From: Kuafuiihalomonas sp039024635
GTDB lineage: Bacteria; Myxococcota; Kuafuiibacteriia; Kuafuiibacteriales; Kuafuiibacteriaceae
NCBI GenBank assembly: GCA_039024635.1
Contig: JBCCQA010000042.1
Span: 1-37,583 of the forward strand
Length of the DNA: 37,583 bases
Direction: 5' to 3'
The notes below the pieces were generated by a model. That model had not been told where the DNA came from. It saw nothing but the letters and a program-made list of their open reading frames with translations, and ran no database searches. The stretch's first letter is position 1. Each line of letters opens with the position of its first letter. Made by a program: the position numbers and the translations under genes. Shown piece after piece: positions 1 to 7,577 of the stretch.

Positions 1-632
1 CCTTGTGCAAGCTGGCTGGCGGCCTAGGCCTGGTGGTTGGTGGGCGTCGAGACCCGCGCGCATTGGCCATCGGCGCTGGGGTCGCGGCCGCGATCGCTTG
101 GCCCCTCGTAGTCTTGGGTCCGAGCGCGGCCCGGGGCGGCCTGGCCTACGCGGGCCGTTGGCAGGGGGGAGAGGGCGTCTTTGGACTCCTTCTGGCTGGC
201 GCCCAAACGATGCTCGGCGGCGACTGGGCGCGGATTGGCAGCCAAAGCTTCACCGCTCAGCAGCTGGCTCGGGGTGCCCTCGTACTCCTCTTCGTCTTCG
301 TGATGGCGCTGCGGCTGCGGGTTCGACCGGAAGCAGCCCAAGTCCCAGTCTGGACGGGGCAGCTCCTCCTGCTGGCGCTGCTCCTCTCGCCGACCCTTCA
401 TCCTTGGTATGTCTTGGGGATTCTGCCCTTCGCCGCCGCCGGCGCCTGGCCTGCCTCGGCGGCAGGCTTGGCCCTCACCGCGCCCCTGCTCCACCACGCT
501 AGCTGGGTCGAGCTGATGAGCGGCCATTGGACACCGGCGAGCTGGCCGAGACTGGTGGTACACGGCGTGGCGTGGTCCGCACTCCTGGGGATCTGGGCCC
601 GAAATCGGGGGCTCGGGGCGGGTACGCGTTGA
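1..632 (+). CDS. C-terminal part of a polytopic membrane protein, possibly a GT87/DUF2029-type mannosyltransferase (partial)
   Basis: The reading frame is open at the left edge of the window and ends with TGA at 630-632, so only about 209 C-terminal residues are visible and the start lies outside. The visible part has several hydrophobic segments rich in Ala, Leu and Gly, separated by short loops. One stretch reads LLSPTLHPWYVLGILPF. A 'SPxxHPWY' loop followed by a hydrophobic helix is common near the C-terminus of polyprenyl-phosphate-dependent mannosyl/arabinosyl transferases of the GT87/DUF2029 group, which transfer sugars on the outer face of the cytoplasmic membrane. The assignment rests on that loop and the membrane topology alone, because the catalytic N-terminal part is missing. 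Another family of polytopic enzymes is possible. Confidence 0.5.
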   Translation, partial: LCKLAGGLGLVVGGRRDPRALAIGAGVAAAIAWPLVVLGPSAARGGLAYAGRWQGGEGVFGLLLAGAQTMLGGDWARIGSQSFTAQQLARGALVLLFVFVMALRLRVRPEAAQVPVWTGQLLLLALLLSPTLHPWYVLGILPFAAAGAWPASAAGLALTAPLLHHASWVELMSGHWTPASWPRLVVHGVAWSALLGIWARNRGLGAGTR

Positions 633-655
633 CGGACCGGTGACATCGGGGCCTG

Positions 656-1924
656 GTGCGCGTCATGCGTTCCCTTTGTTCGCTGGCCGCGTTTCTTGCG
701 ACTTCCGCGGCCGCCCAAGACAAGGCGCCGGCCGCAGCGCCTTCAACGCCGAGCGAAGGCACGACTACGGTCCTCGTGGTGCCGTATCAGCCGATCTTCC
801 GGAGCGCGAAGCAGTCCAAGGCCAACACGGCGACCGAGTACCTGAACCGAGAGTTGGACACCAAGAAGACCGTCCAGGTGCTTCGGGCGGGCGTGGCGGT
901 CGAAGGCCAGAGCAAGCCCTCGCTGGATGCGGTGAACGAAGCCCTGGAGGCCGCTCGAAGCGCCGAGGGCGCCCACCGGATCCGCGACGCTATCGGCCAT
1001 CGCCGGGAGGCCATCGCCAAGATGAAGGAGAACGCGTCGGCCCTCGCCGAGGCCTCGAACTTCATCGTCGCCCATCACCAGCTGGCCCGCGCATTGTTCT
1101 GGGCGGCGGAAGACGAAGAGGCCCAAGAGGTGCTCCGAGCCGCGGCCACCATGGCCCCGAACATGGAGCTGCCGGCCAAAGAGTACTCTCGCCTCTACCG
1201 AGCTCGTTTCGCGGCTCTCAAGGGTGAGCTTCGCTCTTCCCCCCGGGTCGAGCTGCTGGTCCGATCGGTCCTGCCCGGCGCCGAAATCTCCATCGATGGA
1301 CGCACAACGGACACGGCGCCGGTGAAGCTGGTCAAAGTCCTGCCCGGGACCCACATCATCGGTGCCACCGCCGAAGGCGTGGACCCCTCGATGATGGTCG
1401 TCGAAGTGCAGGACGCCGCTGAGGTGACGATCGGCTTCGGCCAGACCGTGGGGGGGCCGGCCATCGGACGGGTCGCCGACGCCATCTCCGAAAATGCTCT
1501 GCCGGCGCCGGCCATTCAGGCTGCGCAGCAGGCCGGTCGCACCGCCAACGCCAACTTCGTGGTCCTCGGTGGACTGGCCAAGGACGTAGACCACTTCAAC
1601 GTCCACACTTTCGTGTTGGACGTGGGCAGCGGGAAGGTGTCAGCCCTCGACGTGACCCAGTTCGACCTCGACCTTCTGACCGCCGCCTCTGACGTCCTGC
1701 GGGTCGTCCTCGAGGTCGAAAAGGCCATCGATGGCTTCGATGGGACCCAGACCTCCATTCGCAGCATCGAGTCCACCATTCGCGCGACCAAGGTGGTCAA
1801 CGAAGTGGACGGCAGCCCGGATCTAGCCAGCAAGCGGGTCAAGCGAGAGAAGAAGTCGACTCGAGACGGCAATCGACCGATCAAGCCCCTGCGTCCCACC
1901 AACGACTTCGGCATCAAAGACTGA
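656..1924 (+). CDS. Secreted protein with a PEGA-like domain, function unknown
   Basis: This 422-residue protein begins at GTG 656; an ATG three codons later (665) is an equally good start. Both give a signal peptide ending near AAA-QDK at residues 18-23, so export is likely. Residues 30-80 form a short alpha/beta stretch (VLVVPYQPIF). Residues 90-190 are mostly helical and TPR-like. Residues about 198-262 match the PEGA pattern: PGAEISIDG, then a loop, then VLPGTHIIGATAEG. PEGA domains are surface- or envelope-associated beta modules. The C-terminal third is alpha/beta with a basic tail (KRVKREKKS). The stop lies 4 bases before the start of the ABC ATPase gene, so the three genes are probably co-transcribed and the protein may be an accessory of that exporter. 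That link rests on position only. Similar TPR-PEGA proteins are frequent in myxobacteria. Confidence 0.72.
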   Translation: MRVMRSLCSLAAFLATSAAAQDKAPAAAPSTPSEGTTTVLVVPYQPIFRSAKQSKANTATEYLNRELDTKKTVQVLRAGVAVEGQSKPSLDAVNEALEAARSAEGAHRIRDAIGHRREAIAKMKENASALAEASNFIVAHHQLARALFWAAEDEEAQEVLRAAATMAPNMELPAKEYSRLYRARFAALKGELRSSPRVELLVRSVLPGAEISIDGRTTDTAPVKLVKVLPGTHIIGATAEGVDPSMMVVEVQDAAEVTIGFGQTVGGPAIGRVADAISENALPAPAIQAAQQAGRTANANFVVLGGLAKDVDHFNVHTFVLDVGSGKVSALDVTQFDLDLLTAASDVLRVVLEVEKAIDGFDGTQTSIRSIESTIRATKVVNEVDGSPDLASKRVKREKKSTRDGNRPIKPLRPTNDFGIKD

Positions 1925-1928
1925 AGCT

Positions 1929-2840
1929 TTGAGCTCCGACGAAGCGCCCCCCCTGGAGCTCCAAGGGGTCGTGAAGCGCTACGGGGACTTCATCGCGGTT
2001 TCCGAGGTCAGCCTCCGGGTCGAGCGGGGAGAGATCTTCGCCCTCCTGGGTCCCAACGGCGCCGGCAAGACGACCCTGATCTCCTGCATTACGGGCCTGA
2101 CGCGGGCTGATGCGGGCTCGATTCGAGTCTTCGGGGCCGACGTTCTCAGGGACTTTCGTCAGACTCGACGGGACGTGGGCCTCGTCCCACAAGAGGTCAA
2201 CTTCGACCCGTTCTTCACGCCTCGGGAGAGTCTGATGATTCAGATGGGCCTGATGGGCACCGAACCGGATCGGGCCCACGTGGACGCTCTGCTCCGGACC
2301 TTTGCTCTTTACGATCATCGAGACGCCTACACCCGCGCCCTATCCGGGGGCATGAAGAGACGCCTCTTGGTGGCCAAGGCCCTGGTTCATCGACCTCGCC
2401 TGCTTTTCCTGGACGAACCCACGGCCGGCGTCGACGTCGAGCTTCGACAGGACCTCTGGGCCGAAGTGGTACGGCTTCGGGACGAAGGGACCACCGTCAT
2501 CTTGACGACCCACTACCTAGAAGAAGCAGAGGAGCTCAGTGATCGGATTGGGGTCCTCCGTGGTGGAGAGCTGATCGTGGTGGAAGACCGCGAAGCGCTC
2601 ATGGAGCGGCATCGAGCCCATCGGGTCGTGCTTCAGCTCGACCGAGCCCTGACCGCCCTTCCCGACGGTCTGTACCCTGGGGCCGAGATTGCGAATCGCA
2701 CCCTGACCGTCCCGTTCCAAGGGACCGATGGCCTGCAGACCATCTTGTCCGCAGTCAAACAGCAGGCAGAGATCGTCGACCTTCGCTTCGAAGAGACACG
2801 GCTCGAGGATGTCTTCATGAGCCTGGTGAGCGGTCCGTGA
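1929..2840 (+). CDS. ABC transporter ATP-binding protein of an ABC-2 type exporter (YadG-like)
   Basis: This 303-residue ATPase powers an export system together with the permease encoded next to it. All nucleotide-binding motifs are present: Walker A GPNGAGKT at 41-48, Q-loop Gln88, signature LSGGMKRR at 138-145, Walker B LLFLDEP at 158-164 and H-loop His195. The C-terminal 90 residues form the regulatory extension seen in YadG/CcmA-type ATPases and end with LEDVFMSL, a common ending in this group. The start chosen is TTG 1929, four bases after the preceding stop; no other start gives a full N-terminal strand. The stop overlaps the start of the permease gene by four bases (GTGA), which implies translational coupling. 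The substrate cannot be read from the sequence; drugs, polysaccharides or lipids are all possible in this family. Confidence 0.93.
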   Translation: MSSDEAPPLELQGVVKRYGDFIAVSEVSLRVERGEIFALLGPNGAGKTTLISCITGLTRADAGSIRVFGADVLRDFRQTRRDVGLVPQEVNFDPFFTPRESLMIQMGLMGTEPDRAHVDALLRTFALYDHRDAYTRALSGGMKRRLLVAKALVHRPRLLFLDEPTAGVDVELRQDLWAEVVRLRDEGTTVILTTHYLEEAEELSDRIGVLRGGELIVVEDREALMERHRAHRVVLQLDRALTALPDGLYPGAEIANRTLTVPFQGTDGLQTILSAVKQQAEIVDLRFEETRLEDVFMSLVSGP

Positions 2841-3598
2841 ATGCCGTCGGTACACGGACCCTCCTGGGCAAAGAGATCCGTCGCTTCTCCAAGGTTTGGC
2901 TTCAGACCGTGCTGAGTCCCCTGGTCACCACGAGTCTTTACTTCCTCGTCTTTGGCGTGGCTCTGGGCGCCCGGCTGGACCGCATCGACGGCGTGCCTTA
3001 CATCGAGTACGTCATCCCAGGCCTGGTCATGCTGGCCATGATCAGCAACGCCTTCCTCAATTCTTCGAGCAGCCTCTTCCAAAGCAAGGTGAACGGAACC
3101 AGCGTAGACATGATGGTCGCCCCCTTGGGCCCTTCCGAGATCCTGTTCGCCTACGTCAGTGCATCGGTCCTTCGCGGCCACGCGGTTGGGCTCATGGTGT
3201 GGTTGGTGGCGACCCTCTTCGTGGGTCCGAGGGTGGAGAACCTTCTGTGGACCCTGAGCTTTAGCTTCGTAGTGACGGTCATCTTTGGAGCCTTCGGCGT
3301 CCTCGTAGCGACCTGGGCTCAGAAGTTCGACCATCTGGCAGTAGTCCCAAACTTCGTGCTCACGCCCCTCACTTTCTTGGGCGGGGTCTTCTACTCGGTG
3401 GACATGCTTCCCGATCCCTGGTCCACCGTCAGTCGGTTCAACCCGGTCTTCTACATGGTCAACGGGCTGCGTTTCGGCATGCTCGGCATCAGCGATGTGA
3501 ATCCAGCCCTGAGCTTGGGCATCCTCCTGGTTCTAGCCCTGTTCATCCTTTGGGGCGCCAAACGGAGCATCGCCGACGGCGCCCGCTTGAGGCTGTAG
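2837..3598 (+). CDS. ABC-2 type transporter permease (YadH-like)
   Basis: This 253-residue protein has six predicted membrane segments and is the membrane half of the exporter whose ATPase is encoded just upstream. Typical ABC-2 features are the N-terminal amphipathic stretch (LLGKEIRRFSKVWLQT), a first hydrophobic helix with SLYFLVFGVALG, the cytoplasmic coupling region around SKVNGTSVDMMVAPLGPSEI, and the late motif FLGGVFYSVDMLP before the final helices. Length and layout match E. coli YadH (about 256 residues). Translation starts at GTG 2837 inside the end of the ATPase gene. The gene ends at a TAG that forms part of an inverted repeat likely to act as a terminator. The two genes probably form a homodimeric half-transporter pair. 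The substrate is unknown. Confidence 0.92.
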   Translation: MNAVGTRTLLGKEIRRFSKVWLQTVLSPLVTTSLYFLVFGVALGARLDRIDGVPYIEYVIPGLVMLAMISNAFLNSSSSLFQSKVNGTSVDMMVAPLGPSEILFAYVSASVLRGHAVGLMVWLVATLFVGPRVENLLWTLSFSFVVTVIFGAFGVLVATWAQKFDHLAVVPNFVLTPLTFLGGVFYSVDMLPDPWSTVSRFNPVFYMVNGLRFGMLGISDVNPALSLGILLVLALFILWGAKRSIADGARLRL

Positions 3599-3650
3599 TG
3601 CGCCGATCAGGGAGTTCAGATCGTATCCCGGCGGCCCTCGACGGCGCACT
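3597..3650. terminator. Inverted repeat between convergent genes, candidate bidirectional terminator
   Basis: AGTGCGCCG at 3597-3605 and CGGCGCACT at 3642-3650 are perfect reverse complements (9 bp). The loop contains a second, smaller pair, GGGA and TCCC. The repeat starts inside the stop codon of the permease gene and lies 24 bases before the end of the convergent gene at 3674. No T-run follows, so it is not a canonical intrinsic terminator. Position and symmetry suggest a shared 3'-end structure. Confidence 0.45.
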
Positions 3651-3673
3651 GAACGAACTTCATGACCGGAGCA

Positions 3674-5107
3674 CTAGTCGAGGCTCGCTCGAGCCTCTCG
3701 ATGACGAGGGTCCCGTTCGAGGACCCGTCGCCAGCAGGTCTGGGCCTGGGTCTTCCGACCGGCTTGGGTATGCAGCCGAGCGGCATAGACCCAAGCCTCG
3801 GTGAGAAGTGGCTCTTCCTTCAGCGCCGCTTCGATGGTGTCGAGCGCGTGCTCGCGGGAGATGGCCCCGGCCCGAGCTTCGACCCAGGCCAGGCTGGCTC
3901 GGACCTGGGGTTCGGGGTCGAGCTGCAAGGCCCGCATCAAGAGCGGGGTCGCTTCGGTCCAGTGGTCACCTTCGATGAGGGGGAGGGCCCGCTGGTAGAG
4001 CTCTTCGGCATCTGCGATCTGCCGGACATCGGTGGTGAGCCCGCGAGCCCGCCGATCCAGGAAGAGTTCGTATTCCCGACGTCGCTCGGGCGTGCGCAGG
4101 GTGTCGTAGGCGACGTCCAGCCGCCGCCGCAGCTCCATGAGCCGAGCTCGCCGGGGATCCAGTTCGGCGAAATGATCGGGCCGCCAGCGAATCGCCCGCT
4201 CGATGTAGCGGAGATCGAGCGACTCAGGTGTGGTTTCGGCGGTGGCACCCAAGAGCTGAAACAGGTCCAGCCCCATCCCGACCTCAGCCACTTGATCCAG
4301 GGCTCGAGAGAGGTCGGGGGAACTCGAATCCGAAGCCGCCTCGACAGCTGTTCTCAACCGCAGATCCTCCGCGCTGAGGGGCACGAAGGATAGGAGTTCG
4401 AGGGCGACGGCGGCGTAGAGCCCCAAGAGCGCTCCCGGCCGGGGTCGCTCCTTCACCAAGCTGCGAAACTCGGCCCCTTCCTCCACCGCGCCCAGCTCTG
4501 GAAAGGCGGCGTGGAGGGGCGCCCACCACGCCTCCGGCGAGGGTCCTGAACGCAGTGGGACGTCTTCTCGCCCTTCAAACCAGCGAAAGACCGAGGGCAG
4601 GGGCAGGAAGCGCCTGATGCCGTCCAGGGCAAGGCTGGGCATCTCGAAGTCCCCACTCGGAACCCGGCCCGCGAAGCCGTCTCCAAGGGCCAGCCGCCAG
4701 GGCCCGCTGGTCATCGCGAAGCCCTTGGGCAGGAGTCGGCCGGCCAAGACGAGATAGGCCCGAGCCAGCTCGGCCTCGTCGACCAAACGAAGGTCGAGTA
4801 GGGCACGCTGCATCGTCTTCTGGCCTCGATGCAGAACTTCTTGCACTCGGTTCGCGTCGCGTTCGGTGATGCGACCGCGTTCGTAGAGAAGGCCAGCGAC
4901 GTTCTCGCCCTCGGCGTTAGACTGCATGAAGATGGGGCGTCCTCCTTCGACGTAGATACGTCGATGGATGTCGCCGCTGGCCAGGTCGATGATGGCGCTG
5001 GCCCGGGCTCGAGTCAGCCGAGCCAGAAGCAGGGGGAGCGGCTGCTCTTCCAGGCTGCCCTGGAGCGGAAGATCGACGCTGAGCCCCCCTGCGTCCCTGG
5101 CCTCCAC
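3674..5107 (-). CDS. DUF4388 protein with a degenerate J-like domain and C-terminal TPR repeats
   Basis: This 477-residue cytoplasmic protein has three regions. Residues about 16-110 resemble DUF4388 (PATAN-type): LQGSLEEQPLPLLLARL, IYVEGGRPIF and LLYERGRIT follow the usual order of this module, which is abundant in myxobacterial signalling and gliding proteins. Residues about 282-352 look like a J domain: DLFQLLG at the start, a middle helix pair, and YDTLRTPERRREYEL at the end, a typical DnaJ-like finish. The HPD tripeptide that activates DnaK is replaced by RPD (311-313 region), so co-chaperone activity is doubtful. Residues about 363-470 are TPR-like helical pairs. The start is GTG 5107, preceded by GAGAAGG. 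It is the last gene of the probable yihY-sppA operon, 48 bases after sppA. DUF4388 proteins are usually regulatory or scaffold proteins; the specific role is unknown. Confidence 0.82.
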   Translation of the reverse strand: MEARDAGGLSVDLPLQGSLEEQPLPLLLARLTRARASAIIDLASGDIHRRIYVEGGRPIFMQSNAEGENVAGLLYERGRITERDANRVQEVLHRGQKTMQRALLDLRLVDEAELARAYLVLAGRLLPKGFAMTSGPWRLALGDGFAGRVPSGDFEMPSLALDGIRRFLPLPSVFRWFEGREDVPLRSGPSPEAWWAPLHAAFPELGAVEEGAEFRSLVKERPRPGALLGLYAAVALELLSFVPLSAEDLRLRTAVEAASDSSSPDLSRALDQVAEVGMGLDLFQLLGATAETTPESLDLRYIERAIRWRPDHFAELDPRRARLMELRRRLDVAYDTLRTPERRREYELFLDRRARGLTTDVRQIADAEELYQRALPLIEGDHWTEATPLLMRALQLDPEPQVRASLAWVEARAGAISREHALDTIEAALKEEPLLTEAWVYAARLHTQAGRKTQAQTCWRRVLERDPRHREARASLD

Positions 5108-5155
5108 AGCCTTCTCGCTAGCAAAGCTCCGCCTCCTCGTCGAATCGCCGACGCT

Positions 5156-7564
5156 TCAGTCGAGACTCCACCAGGCTTCCGGCAGGGCGACCGAGGTCGG
5201 TGTGCCGGCCGTCAGCCATGCGATGGCGGCCAGCGGCCGGGCCGAACCAGGCATCTCGGACAATATCCGCTCGAGAACGCGGCTCTGCAGGACCCGCAGA
5301 CCCTCAGGATATGGAATTCGTGCTTTGGGCTCGACCACCACTTCGACGTCTCTCCGTTCCATTCCGGCGGCCGCTCGAGCCCAGGTGATGGCCTCATCCA
5401 GACCCCCCAGTTCGTCCACCAAATTGCGTTCGAGGGCGTCCCTTCCCGACCATACCCGACCTTCAGCTACCTTTCGTACATCGGCCTTGGACATGGAACG
5501 CCCGCGAGCCACCACGCCGAGAAAGCGGTCGTAGAGGAAGTCGATTTGGCGCTCCACCGGCGCCCGGTCCGCGGGATCCAAAGGCACGAAGGCCGCCCCC
5601 GCGCCCGCATACTCACCCCTCTCCTCCAGTTCTGCCGAAATTCCCAGCCGACCGAGAAGACGGGCGAAGGAGGCTCGGACGGAGAAGATCCCGATGGAGC
5701 CGGTGATCGAGGTCGGCTCTGCGAAGATCCGCCGAGTGGGCGCGGCCACGAAGTAGCCACCGCTGGCCGCGACGTCGCCGAAGCTGGCCGCAACCGGCTT
5801 CACTTCGGCCAGCTTCTCGACCGCTCGCGCAATGCGCTCCGAGGCCACGGCCTCTCCCCCCGGCGAGTCCACCCGAAGCACGACCGCCGCTACTCGGCCA
5901 TCCTTGGCCAGACGACCCAAGAGAGGAACGAGCGTATCGGCGCCGCTCGTCCCTCCCAGTCCGAAAGGTAACTTGCGGCTCTGACCGCCGGTGATGGTGG
6001 CGTCGATAGGGACTACGGCAATGCGCTTGGGGCCGGTCCAGCGCGGACGCTCGGGCTCGAGGTAGTTGTCGGCCTCGACGAGGCCCGCCCCGCCGAAACA
6101 CTTGCGAACCCAGTCATCAAGTTCGTCGTCATGAATCAGGGCATCGACCCACGCTTCGTCCAGAGCCTGGGTCGCGGTACTGGTGCCCCGGTCGATCCAG
6201 GCTCGGACCTCGGCTTCACTCTTAGAACGACCTTCTGCAATGCCCGTCACCAAGTTGGCGTAGGCCTCGTCGAGCAGAGCACTTCGCGCCTCCCGGGCTG
6301 GCGGGCTCGAGTCGCTTCGAGTCAGGGTCTCGGGCGCCGTCTTGTAGTCTCCCCGCCGGACCACTTCGAAGTCCACGCCGAGCCGGTCCAGCCCGGCCCC
6401 GAAGTACAGAGACTGGGCGGCGATGCCGTTTACGACCAGGATGCTCATGGGGAGGATCGCGATCTGATCGCAGGCCGAGGCGACGTAGTAGCTCCGGTCG
6501 TCCTTGCTGGAGAGTACGCAAGCCACCTTCTTCCCGGCCGCCCGAGCACGGCCGATGCCTTGGTACAGCTCCTGGGCCCGGGCCCATCCGACTCGGAGTG
6601 AGCCGATGCGGATCAGCGCCCCGCTCACGTAGGGCGAGTTGGCCAAACGATCCAGAAAGAGCTGGGCCCCCCCGTCGGCCCCATAGCGAAAACCGCCGTC
6701 GAAGAGCGAAAAGGTGGGCCCCGGGACCAGGTCGCCGGCGAAGTCGGCGACCAAGACCGTGGCACGACGGACGATGCTGGGTCGGGGACGCCGACGGGTG
6801 ACGACCTGGGCCGCGAAGGCTGCCCCATCCCCTTGGTCGAAGACCGCGAACTCACTCCCCATGCGGCCTATGTCGATAGCGAGCTGACCATTGAAGTCTT
6901 CGAAGTCCCAATCGGTGGCGAAGCCCAAGGTCACGCCGTCGATGGGCTCGATCTGCCCCAAGAAGCGGAGGTCCAAGCTCTCGTCGCTCAGCGGCACGTC
7001 TTCGGCGATGCCCCACTGGGTCGAAAAGAGGATGCGGTCGGTCCAGGGGCGGAGCGCCACCCCCAGCTCCCATTCACGCTCGTCCAGCGCATCGCCTAGG
7101 TCCTGGACCGAGAAGCCAAATCCCAGGAAGTCACTCGGTCGCCACTGGAGGCCAGCCCGAACGGAGCCTTCGGCCTTGCCCACCCCAAAGTCGTCACGAA
7201 TCTCCACCGCGAGACCGGCCCCGAAGCGGTCCCGACCCAAGGCCACTCCGACCAAACCCGTCTCCGCCGAGTCGCCCTCTCGAACGTCGCTGAAGTCATA
7301 TCCACCGGCCAGGCTAAACATGCCCTCTTGGGCCAGAAGATAGAGGCCACCGGAGTGAACCCGACCCAAGCCTCGTTCCACGCCCCCGTTCACGGCGGAC
7401 TGGGGCTGGAAGCCGTAGAGCCCCCGGATCTCACCACCGTTCGAGAAAGCTGCTCCCGCCGGGTTGCTGCGCAGGGACAAACTGTCCGAGACGTCCGCCG
7501 TCAGTCGAGTGGGGATCGGAGTCGACGCGAGGACGACCCCCGAGAGCAAGGCGATGAAAGACAT
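5156..7564 (-). CDS. sppA: Signal peptide peptidase SppA (67K type) with N-terminal outer-membrane-barrel-like domain
   Basis: The protein is 802 residues from ATG 7564, chosen because it opens a signal peptide (MSFIALLSGVVLAS) and lies 13 bases after the preceding gene; the frame itself is open further upstream. Residues about 25-255 are rich in alternating strands, glycine and aromatic residues and contain NPAGAAF at 34-40, an N-terminal signature of FadL/PorV-like barrels. Residues about 265-790 are two tandem SppA domains. Lys408 in GDYKTAPE and Ser601 in AASGGYF correspond to Lys209 and Ser409 of E. coli SppA, with similar spacing (193 against 200). SppA normally cleaves leftover signal peptides at the inner membrane. 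Here a barrel-like domain replaces the inner-membrane anchor, so the protease may be tethered to the outer membrane. It is flanked by yihY and the DUF4388 gene in one probable operon. Confidence 0.9.
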   Translation of the reverse strand: MSFIALLSGVVLASTPIPTRLTADVSDSLSLRSNPAGAAFSNGGEIRGLYGFQPQSAVNGGVERGLGRVHSGGLYLLAQEGMFSLAGGYDFSDVREGDSAETGLVGVALGRDRFGAGLAVEIRDDFGVGKAEGSVRAGLQWRPSDFLGFGFSVQDLGDALDEREWELGVALRPWTDRILFSTQWGIAEDVPLSDESLDLRFLGQIEPIDGVTLGFATDWDFEDFNGQLAIDIGRMGSEFAVFDQGDGAAFAAQVVTRRRPRPSIVRRATVLVADFAGDLVPGPTFSLFDGGFRYGADGGAQLFLDRLANSPYVSGALIRIGSLRVGWARAQELYQGIGRARAAGKKVACVLSSKDDRSYYVASACDQIAILPMSILVVNGIAAQSLYFGAGLDRLGVDFEVVRRGDYKTAPETLTRSDSSPPAREARSALLDEAYANLVTGIAEGRSKSEAEVRAWIDRGTSTATQALDEAWVDALIHDDELDDWVRKCFGGAGLVEADNYLEPERPRWTGPKRIAVVPIDATITGGQSRKLPFGLGGTSGADTLVPLLGRLAKDGRVAAVVLRVDSPGGEAVASERIARAVEKLAEVKPVAASFGDVAASGGYFVAAPTRRIFAEPTSITGSIGIFSVRASFARLLGRLGISAELEERGEYAGAGAAFVPLDPADRAPVERQIDFLYDRFLGVVARGRSMSKADVRKVAEGRVWSGRDALERNLVDELGGLDEAITWARAAAGMERRDVEVVVEPKARIPYPEGLRVLQSRVLERILSEMPGSARPLAAIAWLTAGTPTSVALPEAWWSLD

Positions 7565-7577
7565 GAGGGATGCCGGC

